A DNA stretch of 64,000 nucleotides from Luteococcus sp038433155 (GTDB lineage: Bacteria; Actinomycetota; Actinomycetes; Propionibacteriales; Propionibacteriaceae), in the NCBI RefSeq assembly GCF_038433155.1, contig NZ_JBCDMW010000022.1, forward strand, positions 1 to 64,000, read 5' to 3'. The translations under genes were made by a program, and so were the position numbers. Shown one piece after another: positions 26,459 through 34,890 of this stretch; within the stretch, counting starts at the first letter, position 1, and each line of letters starts with the position of its first letter. Below the pieces are notes generated by a model, which made no database searches, was not told the DNA's origin, and worked only from the letters and a program-made list of their open reading frames with translations.

Positions 26459-26569
26459 TTCATCTAGTCGCGAAACCTGCGGGAAGTCCCGCAGCTCCCT
26501 GCGACCGCAGCCGACAAAGTGCCCGGCGCGTCGTAGGATCTGAATTGTCATCACCCGTTTAGGAGAACC

Positions 26570-27733
26570 GTGTCCCACACCCCGTTCCGCAAGGTGCGCG
26601 CCAAGCGCGTCCTGGAGGTGTCGGAGACCCCCGACGAACTCGACTTCGACAGTGTTCTGGACACCGCCGAGGAAGACGCCGCCCCCAGCGTGCTGAAGCG
26701 CAGCCTGGCGGCCCTCGCGGTCAGCACCCTGAGCCTGTTGACGGTCGGCGGCGTGGTCGCCACTGCTTCCGCCAGCTCGGATCGGGTGGACACCTCCGCG
26801 GTCTCCACCGACAAGAACGCCAAGGACATCACGCGCGCCGTGGCCGCCCCCGACGCCCTGAGCATTGAGCAGCAGGTCCAGTCTCAGGTGGCACAGGCCA
26901 ACACCGTGCAGCGCCAGAACAAGGGCACGCTGGCCGCCTTCGCCGGCCGCACCTCCATCTCCCGCACCGCGGCTCGCACCGAGCTGAGCCGGGCGGTTGC
27001 CAATGAGGACGCCACCATGCGTCAGGGCACCCTGGCCGACGTGAACGAGACGGTCACCAAGACCGCCACCGACGCCGGTGCCGACTACCGCGGCGACCAG
27101 ATCGACGTCGACATGGCCAAGGTCAAGGCCGAGGCCGGCCGGATCGCCGAGGAGAAGCGCAAGGCCGAGGCGAAGCTGAAGGCCCAGGGCAAGTCCGAGG
27201 CGGAGGCCAAGAAGGCCGCCGAGGCGGAGATGAAGAAGAAGCAGGCCGAGGGCGCCAAGACCGCCCCGGCCGCCACCACTCCCGCCGCTGGCACCGTGAC
27301 CGGCGGTGGCGGCTCCACCCCGATGCGCCCCGGCACCTACTCCGTCGGCGCCTCCTGGGGCCAGTACGGCTCATGGTCCCGCTGGCACACCGGGCAGGAT
27401 CTGCCCGCCCCGGTCGGCACCCCGATCCTCGCCGTCGCCGACGGTGTGGCCGCCACCAACTGCGGTGGCTGCCAGGGCTGGGCCGGCGACAGCGCCCTGG
27501 TGCTGCACCACGCCAACGGCAATTCCACCCTGTACGCCCACATGAGCCAGTACACGGTTCAGCCGGGCCAGGTGGTCAAGGCCGGCACCGTGATCGGCTA
27601 CGTCGGCATGAAGGGCCGTACCTTCGGCCCGCACCTGCACTTCGAGTACTACCCGTCGGGCACCACCCCCGGCGATGTCTACTCCGCCAAGAATCCTGTT
27701 ACCTACCTGTTGACGCTCGGCGTCCACATGTGA
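26570..27733 (+). CDS. Secreted M23 peptidoglycan endopeptidase
   Basis: A 387-residue protein; the GTG start follows AGGAG. A long charged N-terminus precedes a hydrophobic signal or anchor at about 42-65 (ending ATASASS). A coiled-coil stretch rich in Lys, Ala and Glu lies at about 180-230. The LytM/M23 domain occupies about 250-385, with zinc ligands H273 and D277 (WHTGQD) and H357 in HLHFEYY; H355 is the catalytic His. It should cut peptide cross-links in the wall during growth or division. It ends at a clear terminator. Confidence 0.92.
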   Translation: MSHTPFRKVRAKRVLEVSETPDELDFDSVLDTAEEDAAPSVLKRSLAALAVSTLSLLTVGGVVATASASSDRVDTSAVSTDKNAKDITRAVAAPDALSIEQQVQSQVAQANTVQRQNKGTLAAFAGRTSISRTAARTELSRAVANEDATMRQGTLADVNETVTKTATDAGADYRGDQIDVDMAKVKAEAGRIAEEKRKAEAKLKAQGKSEAEAKKAAEAEMKKKQAEGAKTAPAATTPAAGTVTGGGGSTPMRPGTYSVGASWGQYGSWSRWHTGQDLPAPVGTPILAVADGVAATNCGGCQGWAGDSALVLHHANGNSTLYAHMSQYTVQPGQVVKAGTVIGYVGMKGRTFGPHLHFEYYPSGTTPGDVYSAKNPVTYLLTLGVHM

Positions 27734-27757
27734 CCGACGGCCCTCAGCCTTCTCAGC

Positions 27758-27788
27758 AAGCCCCGCACCTCCGGTGCGGGGCTTGTTG
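27758..27788 (+). terminator. Terminator of the M23 peptidase gene
   Basis: A perfect 12-base stem AAGCCCCGCACC/GGTGCGGGGCTT with a TCC loop, followed by GTTG. Confidence 0.8.
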
Positions 27789-27880
27789 CATCCCGCGGGG
27801 TTGGCCCGCTCGCATCACTGGGCGCGCCAGCCCCACAGGCGCCTGGACACAAGCCGCCCACGGATCTGAACCAGGCGGCC

Positions 27881-30376
27881 CTACAACTTTTCCATCGGTG
27901 CGTGCTTCAGGCTCAGGCGTTTCACCCCGGCGGAGCCGAAGTCCACGTCGGCCTTCATGGTCTCCCCGCTGCCGGTGACGCCGACCACGGTGCCCAGCCC
28001 GAAGCTGGAATGCAGCACCCGCTCCCCCGCCTCGACGGTGGTCAACCGCTTGGGCTTGACCTGGCCGGAGCCGAAGGAGGGTCCTCCGCCCAGGGTCTTG
28101 CCGGAGGAGTAGCCGCGCCCAGTTCCCTGCCGGGCCTGCGCCGTCCGGGTGGCCGACGTGGTGGCCCAGCCGGTCAGGGCGGCGCCGGTGCGGCGCCAGT
28201 CCAGCAGGTGGGCGGGAATCTCGTCGAAGAAGCGGCTGGGCGGGTTGTAGGCCGGTGAACCCCACGCGGTCCGCACCGCGGCACGGGAGAGATAGAGCCG
28301 TTTGCGGGCCCGGGTGATGCCGACGTAGGCCAACCGTCGCTCCTCCTGCAGCTCGTTGCGGTCCATCAGGGCACGCATGTGCGGGAAGACGCCGTCCTCG
28401 AATCCCGTGAGGAAGACGGTGTCGAATTCCAGCCCCTTGGCGGTGTGCAGCGTCATCAGGGTGACCACCCCGGCGCCGTCACCGTCGTCGGGGATCTGGT
28501 CGGAGTCGGCCACCAGCGCGATCCGTTCCAGGAAGGCGGGCAGGCTGTCGTCAGGCTCGGGCATCCCGGCCACCAGTTCGTCGGCCAGCTCCTCACTCTC
28601 CACGTCACTTTCGGCCAGGCCGGGGACCCCCTCGCCGAGGTCGACGGCATGCGCCGCGGCCACGAACTCGCCGGCCACCGCCACCAGCTCGACGAGATTC
28701 TCCAGCCGGGTCTCGTCCTGGGGATCGGTGGACTGTTCCAGCTCGGCCAGGTAGCCGGACTCCTTGAGGATCGAGGTGCAGATCTCGTCGGCGGGCAGGC
28801 CGTCGGCCACCATCTGCCGGTGCTTGGCCATCATCTCCGCGAAGGCCTTGATCTGCTTGAAGCTGCGGGTGGCGATCCCGGGGGCCTCGCTGGCCCGTTC
28901 CAGGGCGTCGGAGAAACTGATCCGCTCGCTGGTGGCCAGGGCTTCGATCGCGGCCTCGGCCCGGTCCCCGATCCCCCGCTTGGGCACGTTCAGGATCCGC
29001 CGCACGCTCACGTCGTCGGCCGGATTGGCGATGGCCCGCAGGTAGCTGATCGCGTCGCGGATCTCCCGACGCTCGTAGAAGCGCACCCCGCCGACCACCT
29101 TGTACGGCAACCCGACCCGGATGAAGACCTCCTCGAAGGCCCGGGACTGCGCATTGGTGCGGTAGAAGACCGCGGTGTCGCCGTAGCGGGACGTGCCGGC
29201 GTCGGCCAGCTTGTCGATCTCGGTGGCGATGAACTGGGCCTCGTCGTGCTCGGTGTCGGCGACGTAGCCGGTGATCAGGTCGCCCTCGCCCTGGTCACTC
29301 CACAGCCGCTTCTCCGGCCGGTTGGGATTGTGGCCGATCACGGCATTGGCGGCGCTGAGGATGTTCTGGGTGGAGCGGTAGTTCTGCTCCAGCAGGATGG
29401 TGGCAGCGCCGGGGAAGTCGCTCTCGAAGTCCAGGATGTTGCGGATGGTGGCGCCGCGGAAGGCGTAGATCGACTGGTCGGAGTCGCCCACCACCATCAG
29501 CTCGGGCGGGTCCATCACCGGGCTGCCATCGGTGAGCTGGACGTCGTCCAGCTCACCGCAGAGCTGGCGGATCAGCTGGTACTGGGCATGATTGGTGTCC
29601 TGGTACTCGTCGACGAGCACCTGCCGGAAGCGACGTCGGTAGCCCTCCCTGAGGTCCGGGAAGGCCTGCAGCAGGTGCACGGTGGTCATGATCAGGTCAT
29701 CGAAGTCCAGGGCATTGGCAGCCACCAGCCTGCGCTGGTATTCCGCATAGGCCTCGGCATAGGGGCGCTCATTGCCCTCGCCCGCCTGCTGCAGGGCGGT
29801 CTCATGGTCCACCAGCTCGTTCTTGCAGTTGCTGACCCAGTTCATCACCGCGCGCACCGGGAAGCGCTTGGAATCCATCTCCAGTTCCCGGGTGACCAGG
29901 GTCATCAACCGCTTGGCGTCGGTGTCGTCGTAGATGGAGAAGTTCTTGTTCATCCCGAAGCGGTCGATGTCACTGCGCAGGATCCGGACGCAGGCGGAGT
30001 GGAAGGTGCTGACCCACATCAGCTTGGCCCGGTTGCCGACCAGCTCGATCACCCGGCTCTTCATCTCCGCGGCCGCCTTGTTGGTGAAGGTGATGGCCAG
30101 GATGGATCCGGGGTGCACGTCGCGTTCGGCCACCAGGTAGGCGATCCGGCGGGTGAGCACCCGGGTCTTGCCGGATCCGGCACCGGCCACCACCAGCACC
30201 GGCCCGCCGGCGTGCAGCACGGCCTGCCGCTGCGGCGGGTTCAGCCCTTCCAGGAGTTCTTCGACGTCGGGGCGCCGTGCACCTCCGGTGGGTCGCTCCG
30301 GGCGGGGGGCCGGCGGGCGGCGGGTGGGTTCGGGCTGGAAGGCGCTGAACAGGTCGGGCATCGGCAGGTCACTCAT
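27881..30376 (-). CDS. pcrA: ATP-dependent DNA helicase PcrA/UvrD1
   Basis: An 831-residue superfamily 1A 3'-5' helicase for repair and replication-conflict resolution. Motifs occur in order: Q-motif LNPPQRQAVLH, Walker A GAGSGKTRVL, motif II DEYQDTNHAQY, motif IV QNYRSTQNIL, motif V TLHTAKGLEFD and motif VI AYVGITRARKRLYLS. The C-terminus (VLHSSFGLGTVVGVTG) carries the small Tudor-like PcrA tail that binds RNA polymerase in relatives. The gene is monocistronic and divergent from the PLD gene. Confidence 0.96.
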   Translation of the reverse strand: MSDLPMPDLFSAFQPEPTRRPPAPRPERPTGGARRPDVEELLEGLNPPQRQAVLHAGGPVLVVAGAGSGKTRVLTRRIAYLVAERDVHPGSILAITFTNKAAAEMKSRVIELVGNRAKLMWVSTFHSACVRILRSDIDRFGMNKNFSIYDDTDAKRLMTLVTRELEMDSKRFPVRAVMNWVSNCKNELVDHETALQQAGEGNERPYAEAYAEYQRRLVAANALDFDDLIMTTVHLLQAFPDLREGYRRRFRQVLVDEYQDTNHAQYQLIRQLCGELDDVQLTDGSPVMDPPELMVVGDSDQSIYAFRGATIRNILDFESDFPGAATILLEQNYRSTQNILSAANAVIGHNPNRPEKRLWSDQGEGDLITGYVADTEHDEAQFIATEIDKLADAGTSRYGDTAVFYRTNAQSRAFEEVFIRVGLPYKVVGGVRFYERREIRDAISYLRAIANPADDVSVRRILNVPKRGIGDRAEAAIEALATSERISFSDALERASEAPGIATRSFKQIKAFAEMMAKHRQMVADGLPADEICTSILKESGYLAELEQSTDPQDETRLENLVELVAVAGEFVAAAHAVDLGEGVPGLAESDVESEELADELVAGMPEPDDSLPAFLERIALVADSDQIPDDGDGAGVVTLMTLHTAKGLEFDTVFLTGFEDGVFPHMRALMDRNELQEERRLAYVGITRARKRLYLSRAAVRTAWGSPAYNPPSRFFDEIPAHLLDWRRTGAALTGWATTSATRTAQARQGTGRGYSSGKTLGGGPSFGSGQVKPKRLTTVEAGERVLHSSFGLGTVVGVTGSGETMKADVDFGSAGVKRLSLKHAPMEKL

Positions 30377-30461
30377 GGCAGGTACACCCTATTCGCTGCC
30401 ACCGACATGGCCGCCCCGGCAGGCCGGGAGCGCCGCCAGTCCGGGTGGCTATCGTGGTGGC

Positions 30462-31709
30462 ATGCACCGCCCCGATCTTCGTCGCCTCGCCGTCCGCGCC
30501 ATGGCCACCGTGTTCACGGCGCAGGTGGGCACGGCGCTCGGGCTGACGGCCGTCGACGCGGTACAGCGGCGGCACCGACGCCCCTACCGCTTCCCCGTCG
30601 CGGACCCGACGCCGGTGACGGCCGGCAAGGACGAGGTGACCGTGTACACCTTCGGCGACGACCTGTACCGCGACATGCTGGCCGACATTGCGTCGGCCAC
30701 CCGCACGATCTACTTCGAGACCTACATCTGGAAGGGTGACCAGATTGGTCACGAGTTCAAGCAGGCCCTGATCGATGCCGCGGACCGGGGGGTGAAGGTG
30801 TGCCTGGTCTATGACGAATTCGCCAACCTGGTGGTGCCGCGCAGCTTTTTCCGTTTCCCGGACAATGTGCTGGTCCAGAGCCATCCGATCATCGCCAGCC
30901 CCATTCCCACCCCGCGCAGCATCGGCCGGGACCATCGCAAGCTGCTGGTGGTTGATTCCCGGGTGGCCTACATCGGCGGCTACAACATCGGCGACACCTA
31001 TGCCAACCGCTGGCGCGACACCCACGCCCGGCTGGTGGGCCCGGCCGTGGCGGAGGTGGAGAATGCCTTCGTCGACTACTGGAACCTGCGGCACGTGGGG
31101 GTCCTGAGTGCTCGTCGCGACGCGGACCATGAGCTGGTGCAGCACGGGGTGCGCTCCTGGGAGACGTCGGTGCGGGTGCACCGCAACACCCCCAAGATCT
31201 CGGTCTACCCCATTCGCAACATGTACCTGGAGGCCATCGACCGGGCGGTGGATCGGATTTGGCTGACCCAGGCCTACCTGATTCCCGACGACGACCTGAC
31301 CGCCGCCCTGTTCTCCGCGGCGCGACGCGGGGTGGACGTGCGGATCATCGTTCCCGCCCAGTCCAACCATGTGGTGGCGGACTGGCTCTCCCGCGGCTTC
31401 TACGACGACCTGCTGAAGTATGGCGTGCGCCTGTTCCTCTACCAGGGCGCGATGGTGCACGCCAAGACCGCCACCATCGACGGCTACTGGTCCACCATCG
31501 GCACCGCCAATCTTGACCGGCTCAGTCTGGCCGGCAACTACGAGGTGAATGCGGAGGTCCTGGACGCCGACGTGGCGCGTCGGATGGAGGAGATCTGGGC
31601 GGTGGATGAGGCCAACTGCGTCGAGCTGACCCGCGAGGAGTGGCAGCGACGCTCCGGGGTGGCCAAGTTCACCGAGGCCCTGCTGGCGCCCTGGCGTCCG
31701 CTGTTCTGA
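30462..31709 (+). CDS. Phospholipase D-family protein, cardiolipin synthase-like
   Basis: A 415-residue protein; the ATG at 30462 gives MHRPDLRRLAVRAM. The frame upstream belongs to the pcrA antisense. Residues 12-32 are mildly hydrophobic and may be a membrane anchor. Two HKD motifs are intact: HRKLLVVDSRVAYIGGYN (H158) and HAKTATIDGYWSTIGTANLD (H333). This is the cardiolipin synthase layout without the usual two N-terminal helices, resembling ClsB-like enzymes. The exact lipid reaction is not proven by sequence. Confidence 0.82.
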   Translation: MHRPDLRRLAVRAMATVFTAQVGTALGLTAVDAVQRRHRRPYRFPVADPTPVTAGKDEVTVYTFGDDLYRDMLADIASATRTIYFETYIWKGDQIGHEFKQALIDAADRGVKVCLVYDEFANLVVPRSFFRFPDNVLVQSHPIIASPIPTPRSIGRDHRKLLVVDSRVAYIGGYNIGDTYANRWRDTHARLVGPAVAEVENAFVDYWNLRHVGVLSARRDADHELVQHGVRSWETSVRVHRNTPKISVYPIRNMYLEAIDRAVDRIWLTQAYLIPDDDLTAALFSAARRGVDVRIIVPAQSNHVVADWLSRGFYDDLLKYGVRLFLYQGAMVHAKTATIDGYWSTIGTANLDRLSLAGNYEVNAEVLDADVARRMEEIWAVDEANCVELTREEWQRRSGVAKFTEALLAPWRPLF

Positions 31710-31805
31710 TCCGCTACAGCTGGGCCCGGCGCCGTCGATGTCTGCCAGCCGACCGCACGAAGCCGCTACTCAGCCTACCGTTGCCGCCCATGGGGCCGCA
31801 CTGTT

Positions 31806-31830
31806 CACCCCTTGGGGTGGGTTCTTTTCG
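31806..31830 (+). terminator. Terminator of the PLD-family gene
   Basis: CACCCC-TT-GGGGTG followed by GGTTCTTTT, one of the few T-rich tails in the window. Confidence 0.6.
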
Positions 31831-31882
31831 CCCGGGGTGGAATGACGCGACTTTTCAAGTCCCCTGATCTATCGTCGTAGCC

Positions 31883-32146
31883 ATGGGATTCATTGCAACG
31901 CTCGTCCTCGGCCTCATCGCCGGTGCTCTCGCCAAGCTCGTCATGCCCGGTAAGCAGGGCGGTGGCATCATCGTCACCATGCTGCTGGGTGTTGTCGGAG
32001 CCTTCGTCGGCAGCTTCCTGGGCTCGACGCTGTTCAACAAGTCCGTCTCCTCGATCAACCTCTACGGCATCCTGATGGCTGTCGTCGGGTCGCTGATCGT
32101 CCTGGCGATCTGGGGCTTCATCCAGCGCAAGTCCAGCCACGTCTGA
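31883..32146 (+). CDS. GlsB/YeaQ/YmgE family stress membrane protein
   Basis: An 87-residue protein with three hydrophobic segments and the family pattern LIAGALAKLVMPGKQGGGI near the N-terminus, then a Gly-rich LLGVVGAFVGSFLG. Members are small stress-associated inner-membrane proteins with no known enzyme activity, although they were once called transglycosylase-associated. No ribosome site is obvious, and TATCGT lies seven bases upstream of ATG, so a leaderless start is possible. Confidence 0.9.
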   Translation: MGFIATLVLGLIAGALAKLVMPGKQGGGIIVTMLLGVVGAFVGSFLGSTLFNKSVSSINLYGILMAVVGSLIVLAIWGFIQRKSSHV

Positions 32147-32177
32147 CACCTGACCTTTCCTTCCCCAAACCACGATC

Positions 32178-32211
32178 CAGCAGGGCCCCGGCTTCGGCCG
32201 GGGCCCTGCTG
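32178..32211 (+). terminator. Terminator of the GlsB-type gene
   Basis: CAGCAGGGCCCCGGC and its complement flank a short TTC loop; the stem is perfect over the outer bases. Confidence 0.78.
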
Positions 32212-32230
32212 CGTCCGCCCCCCGCCTGGC

Positions 32231-32290
32231 CGCTCGGGTTTCGTCATGCCGCGACGGATAGATCCGTCGCGGCATGACGAAACCCGAGCG
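32231..32290. repeat. 60 bp interspersed palindrome, family A copy 2
   Basis: Perfect 29-base arms begin CGCTCGGGTTTCGTC, with centre GGAT-ag-ATCC. The length and ends are the same as at 133-192, where 25 of 29 left-arm positions agree. It lies just after an independent terminator, so it is not needed for termination. Confidence 0.88.
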
Positions 32291-32355
32291 ACGAGGCGGA
32301 ACCGGCGGGATCTCAGGGTCATTCCCGATGGTGCAACCGGCAATCCCGCAGCACC

Positions 32356-33951
32356 ATGGGGCACATGGAGACTCATGCCCCGGCCCTGTACCGCAGCCGT
32401 GACGACGCGCTGCTGGCCGGGGTGTGCTTCGCGCTGGCCCAGCGGCTGCGGGTCGACCCCCTGCTGGTACGAGTCGCCGCCGTCGTCCTGGCGCTCAGCT
32501 CGGGCTTCGGGATCGCGCTCTACGCCTGGGCCTGGCTGGTGCTGCCACAGAAGGGACGCAGCCAGAGCTTTGCCCAGCAGTGGTTTCCGCCCCTCGACGG
32601 GCTGAGCCGGCAGCAGCAGCTCACCCTGGGGCTGGCCGTGAGCCTGGCCTGCACCCTGCTTTTCGGCTCGGTGGCGGCCTGGAGCGTGGCTCCCGGGATC
32701 GTGCTGCTGATCATGGTTGCCCTGGCCAGACGTCAGCGCTCCGACGCCGAACCCACCGCCCAGACCGCACCGAGCCCGGCCTTCCCGTCCGTCGCGCCCG
32801 GCTCCCAGTTCGCCCTGGCCACCCAGGCGTGGGCGGATCGGCTGGACAGTCTGGGCCACCACGCCGAGGAGCCGAACCAAGTGGTCGAGCAGAACCCGGA
32901 CCTGGTGCACACCCGGACGATCCAGCAGAACCCGGACCTCACGCACACCCAGGTGATCGAGCCGGATCCGGACCTGGAGTACACCCAGGTGATCGAGCCC
33001 GCGGCCGCAGACAATGAGACCACCCGGGCGCTGGAGATCGAGCACACCGAGCGGATCGAGCACACCCAGGTGCTCAACCTGGAGCACACCGTTCCGCTCC
33101 CGCCCGAACCCGGGCAGCACGAACCCACCCGGCAGCTGCCGCCACCGAACTATCCCCCGCCGACCTTCCCGCCGCCACCGCCCGCCGCCCCCGTACCGGC
33201 ACCGGCACCGGTGCTCGCCGCCACGGCCGGCGGGCCACCATTCGTCCCGACCGGTTTCCAGCCGATGGGCCCACCGGCGCACACCCAGGCCTCGCCCTAC
33301 CAGCAGTGGGCCCCGCCGACGCCGACCCGCCGTCGGCCCCGCAAGTCCTTGCTGCTCGGCCTGCTGGTGCTGGCCCTGGCCGCTGGCGCCGCCCGGCTGG
33401 CGGCCCTTTCGGGCGTGATGCAACGGCTACCGGGAGCCGATCCCCGCCTGTTGCAGCACGGTGCCGCCCTGGCGGTCCTCTCCCTGGCGCTGCTGTCCTG
33501 TGCCCTGCTGCGGCTCCCTCGGCCCCGACTGGCGGTGCTGGCCGGCCTGCTGGTCTTCGCGTCGGCCGTCGCCCCACCGCTCGACCGGAGCATGGTGGAG
33601 CCTCGGGACGTCACCTGGACCTCGGTCAGCCAGCTTCCCACCAACCGGATCGAGTTGGCGGCCACCGAGGCCAGCTATGACCTGTCCGGCCTGGACCTGT
33701 CCGGCGCCTCGCCCCACACGGTGTCCATCCGGGCCACCGCGGCCGACGTGAAGCTGGTCCTCCCCCATGATGCCGACGTGCGGATCGACTACCGCCTCAC
33801 GGGTGCGGACCTGGAGGTGACCCGCGGCCGGGAGACCTTCACCGCCGACGGACAGCGCACCGGCAGTTGGCCGGAGTCCCGCCCGGACAATCCCCGGCTG
33901 GTGATCGAGCTGGACCTCCGGGCGGCTGCGGCACAGGTGCGCCATGCGTGA
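32356..33951 (+). CDS. PspC-domain membrane protein with tandem TQxI repeats
   Basis: A 531-residue protein. A PspC domain (about 10-68: LYRSRDDALLAGVCFALAQR) is followed by two helices (about 92-128). A cytoplasmic-type segment (176-246) repeats a 12-residue unit of the form xIExxPDLxHTQ about three times and then degenerates to IEHT units. A Pro-rich linker (255-325) leads to four more helices (about 328-415). The C-terminal 110 residues form a Thr/Asp-rich domain resembling the LiaF/DUF2154-type tail. ATG at 32365 is an alternative start. Probably an envelope-stress sensor or partner of the PspC kinase nearby. Confidence 0.78.
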   Translation: MGHMETHAPALYRSRDDALLAGVCFALAQRLRVDPLLVRVAAVVLALSSGFGIALYAWAWLVLPQKGRSQSFAQQWFPPLDGLSRQQQLTLGLAVSLACTLLFGSVAAWSVAPGIVLLIMVALARRQRSDAEPTAQTAPSPAFPSVAPGSQFALATQAWADRLDSLGHHAEEPNQVVEQNPDLVHTRTIQQNPDLTHTQVIEPDPDLEYTQVIEPAAADNETTRALEIEHTERIEHTQVLNLEHTVPLPPEPGQHEPTRQLPPPNYPPPTFPPPPPAAPVPAPAPVLAATAGGPPFVPTGFQPMGPPAHTQASPYQQWAPPTPTRRRPRKSLLLGLLVLALAAGAARLAALSGVMQRLPGADPRLLQHGAALAVLSLALLSCALLRLPRPRLAVLAGLLVFASAVAPPLDRSMVEPRDVTWTSVSQLPTNRIELAATEASYDLSGLDLSGASPHTVSIRATAADVKLVLPHDADVRIDYRLTGADLEVTRGRETFTADGQRTGSWPESRPDNPRLVIELDLRAAAAQVRHA

Positions 33952-34153
33952 GGCGGCCCCGACGCGACGTCGCCTGGACGCGGCCGGCCTGTGGTGGGGG
34001 CTGGTGCTCTGTCTGCTGACCGGGCTGGTGCTCTGGCGGGCCACCGGGCACCCGGTGGACCGCAAACAGCTCACCGACGCGGCACCCTTCGTGCTGATCG
34101 GCCTGGGCGTGTTGCGGCTGGTGTTGGGCGCCGTGGCCCGCCGTCGCGGCTGA
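33944..34153 (+). CDS. Small membrane protein following the PspC gene
   Basis: A 69-residue protein with two helices (GLWWGLVLCLLTGLVLW and APFVLIGLGVLRLVLGAVA) and basic ends. It overlaps the end of the PspC gene by eight bases, so it is translated with it. I do not recognise a family; it may be a subunit of the same envelope complex. Confidence 0.7.
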   Translation: MREAAPTRRRLDAAGLWWGLVLCLLTGLVLWRATGHPVDRKQLTDAAPFVLIGLGVLRLVLGAVARRRG

Positions 34154-34170
34154 CCAGCAGCCGGAAGGGT

Positions 34171-34890
34171 TCAGACCAGCTTCCGGTCGGTGGCCCACTT
34201 GGTGAGCTGGTGCCGGTTGGAGAGCTGCAGCTTGCGCAACACGCTGGAGACGTGGGTCTCGACGGTCTTGACGCTGATGAACAGCTCCCGCGCCACCTCC
34301 TTGTAGGCGTAGCCACGGGCGATCAGTTTCAGCACCTCCCGCTCCCGGGGGCTGAGCCGGTCCAGGTCCTCGTCGACGCTGGCGACGTCGATGCTGCCGC
34401 TGAAGGCGTCCAGCACGAAGCCCGCCAGCCGGGGGGAGAAGACGGCGTCGCCGCCGGCCACCCGGTCGATCGCCTCCAGCAGTTCCTCGCTGGAGATGGA
34501 CTTGGTGACATAGCCGCGAGCCCCGGCCCGGATCACGCCGATCACGTCCTCGGCGGCGTCGGACACGCTCAGGGCCAGGAACTTGATCTGCGGCAGCCGG
34601 GCGTGCACCTGCTTGACCACCTCGGCGCCGCCACCACCGGGCAGGTGGACGTCCAGCAGCACGACGTCGGGCTGGTGCTCGGCGATGCTGCGCACCGCGG
34701 TGGGCACATCCTCCCCCTCGCCGACGATGGTGATCCGGGTGGAATCTCCCAGCTCGTGACGCACCCCGGCGCGGAACATGGCGTGGTCGTCCACCAGCAC
34801 CACCCGCCACGGGCCGGTACGCACCGGCTCGTTGGGCTGCGCGCCCTCGGGCTGCTGGCCAAGCATGCTCTGCTGTTCTGGCTCCATCAC
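34171..34890 (-). CDS. LuxR/NarL-type response regulator, partner of the PspC kinase
   Basis: A 239-residue regulator. After an N-terminus of about 25 residues, the receiver domain shows VVLVDDHAMFRAGVR, with the phosphorylatable Asp in VVLLDVHLPGG. The HTH domain at the C-terminus has LSPREREVLKLIARGYAYKEVARELFISVKTVETHVSS. Its start overlaps the kinase stop by four bases. It is convergent with the small membrane gene at 34153. Confidence 0.93.
   Translation of the reverse strand: MMEPEQQSMLGQQPEGAQPNEPVRTGPWRVVLVDDHAMFRAGVRHELGDSTRITIVGEGEDVPTAVRSIAEHQPDVVLLDVHLPGGGGAEVVKQVHARLPQIKFLALSVSDAAEDVIGVIRAGARGYVTKSISSEELLEAIDRVAGGDAVFSPRLAGFVLDAFSGSIDVASVDEDLDRLSPREREVLKLIARGYAYKEVARELFISVKTVETHVSSVLRKLQLSNRHQLTKWATDRKLV

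Noticed and set aside
26400..26569. Possible c-di-AMP riboswitch before the M23 gene
   Set aside because: Cell-wall hydrolase genes often carry one in Actinobacteria, but the conserved core and the 3' GACAGCTAACCTCG-type segment are not seen; only simple hairpins are.
31805..32275. Minus-strand frame opposite the GlsB-type gene
   Set aside because: The N-terminus is made from the palindrome and the rest is antisense to a clear gene.
133..32290. Palindromes considered as CRISPR repeats
   Set aside because: Single, widely separated copies with no spacers and no cas genes.
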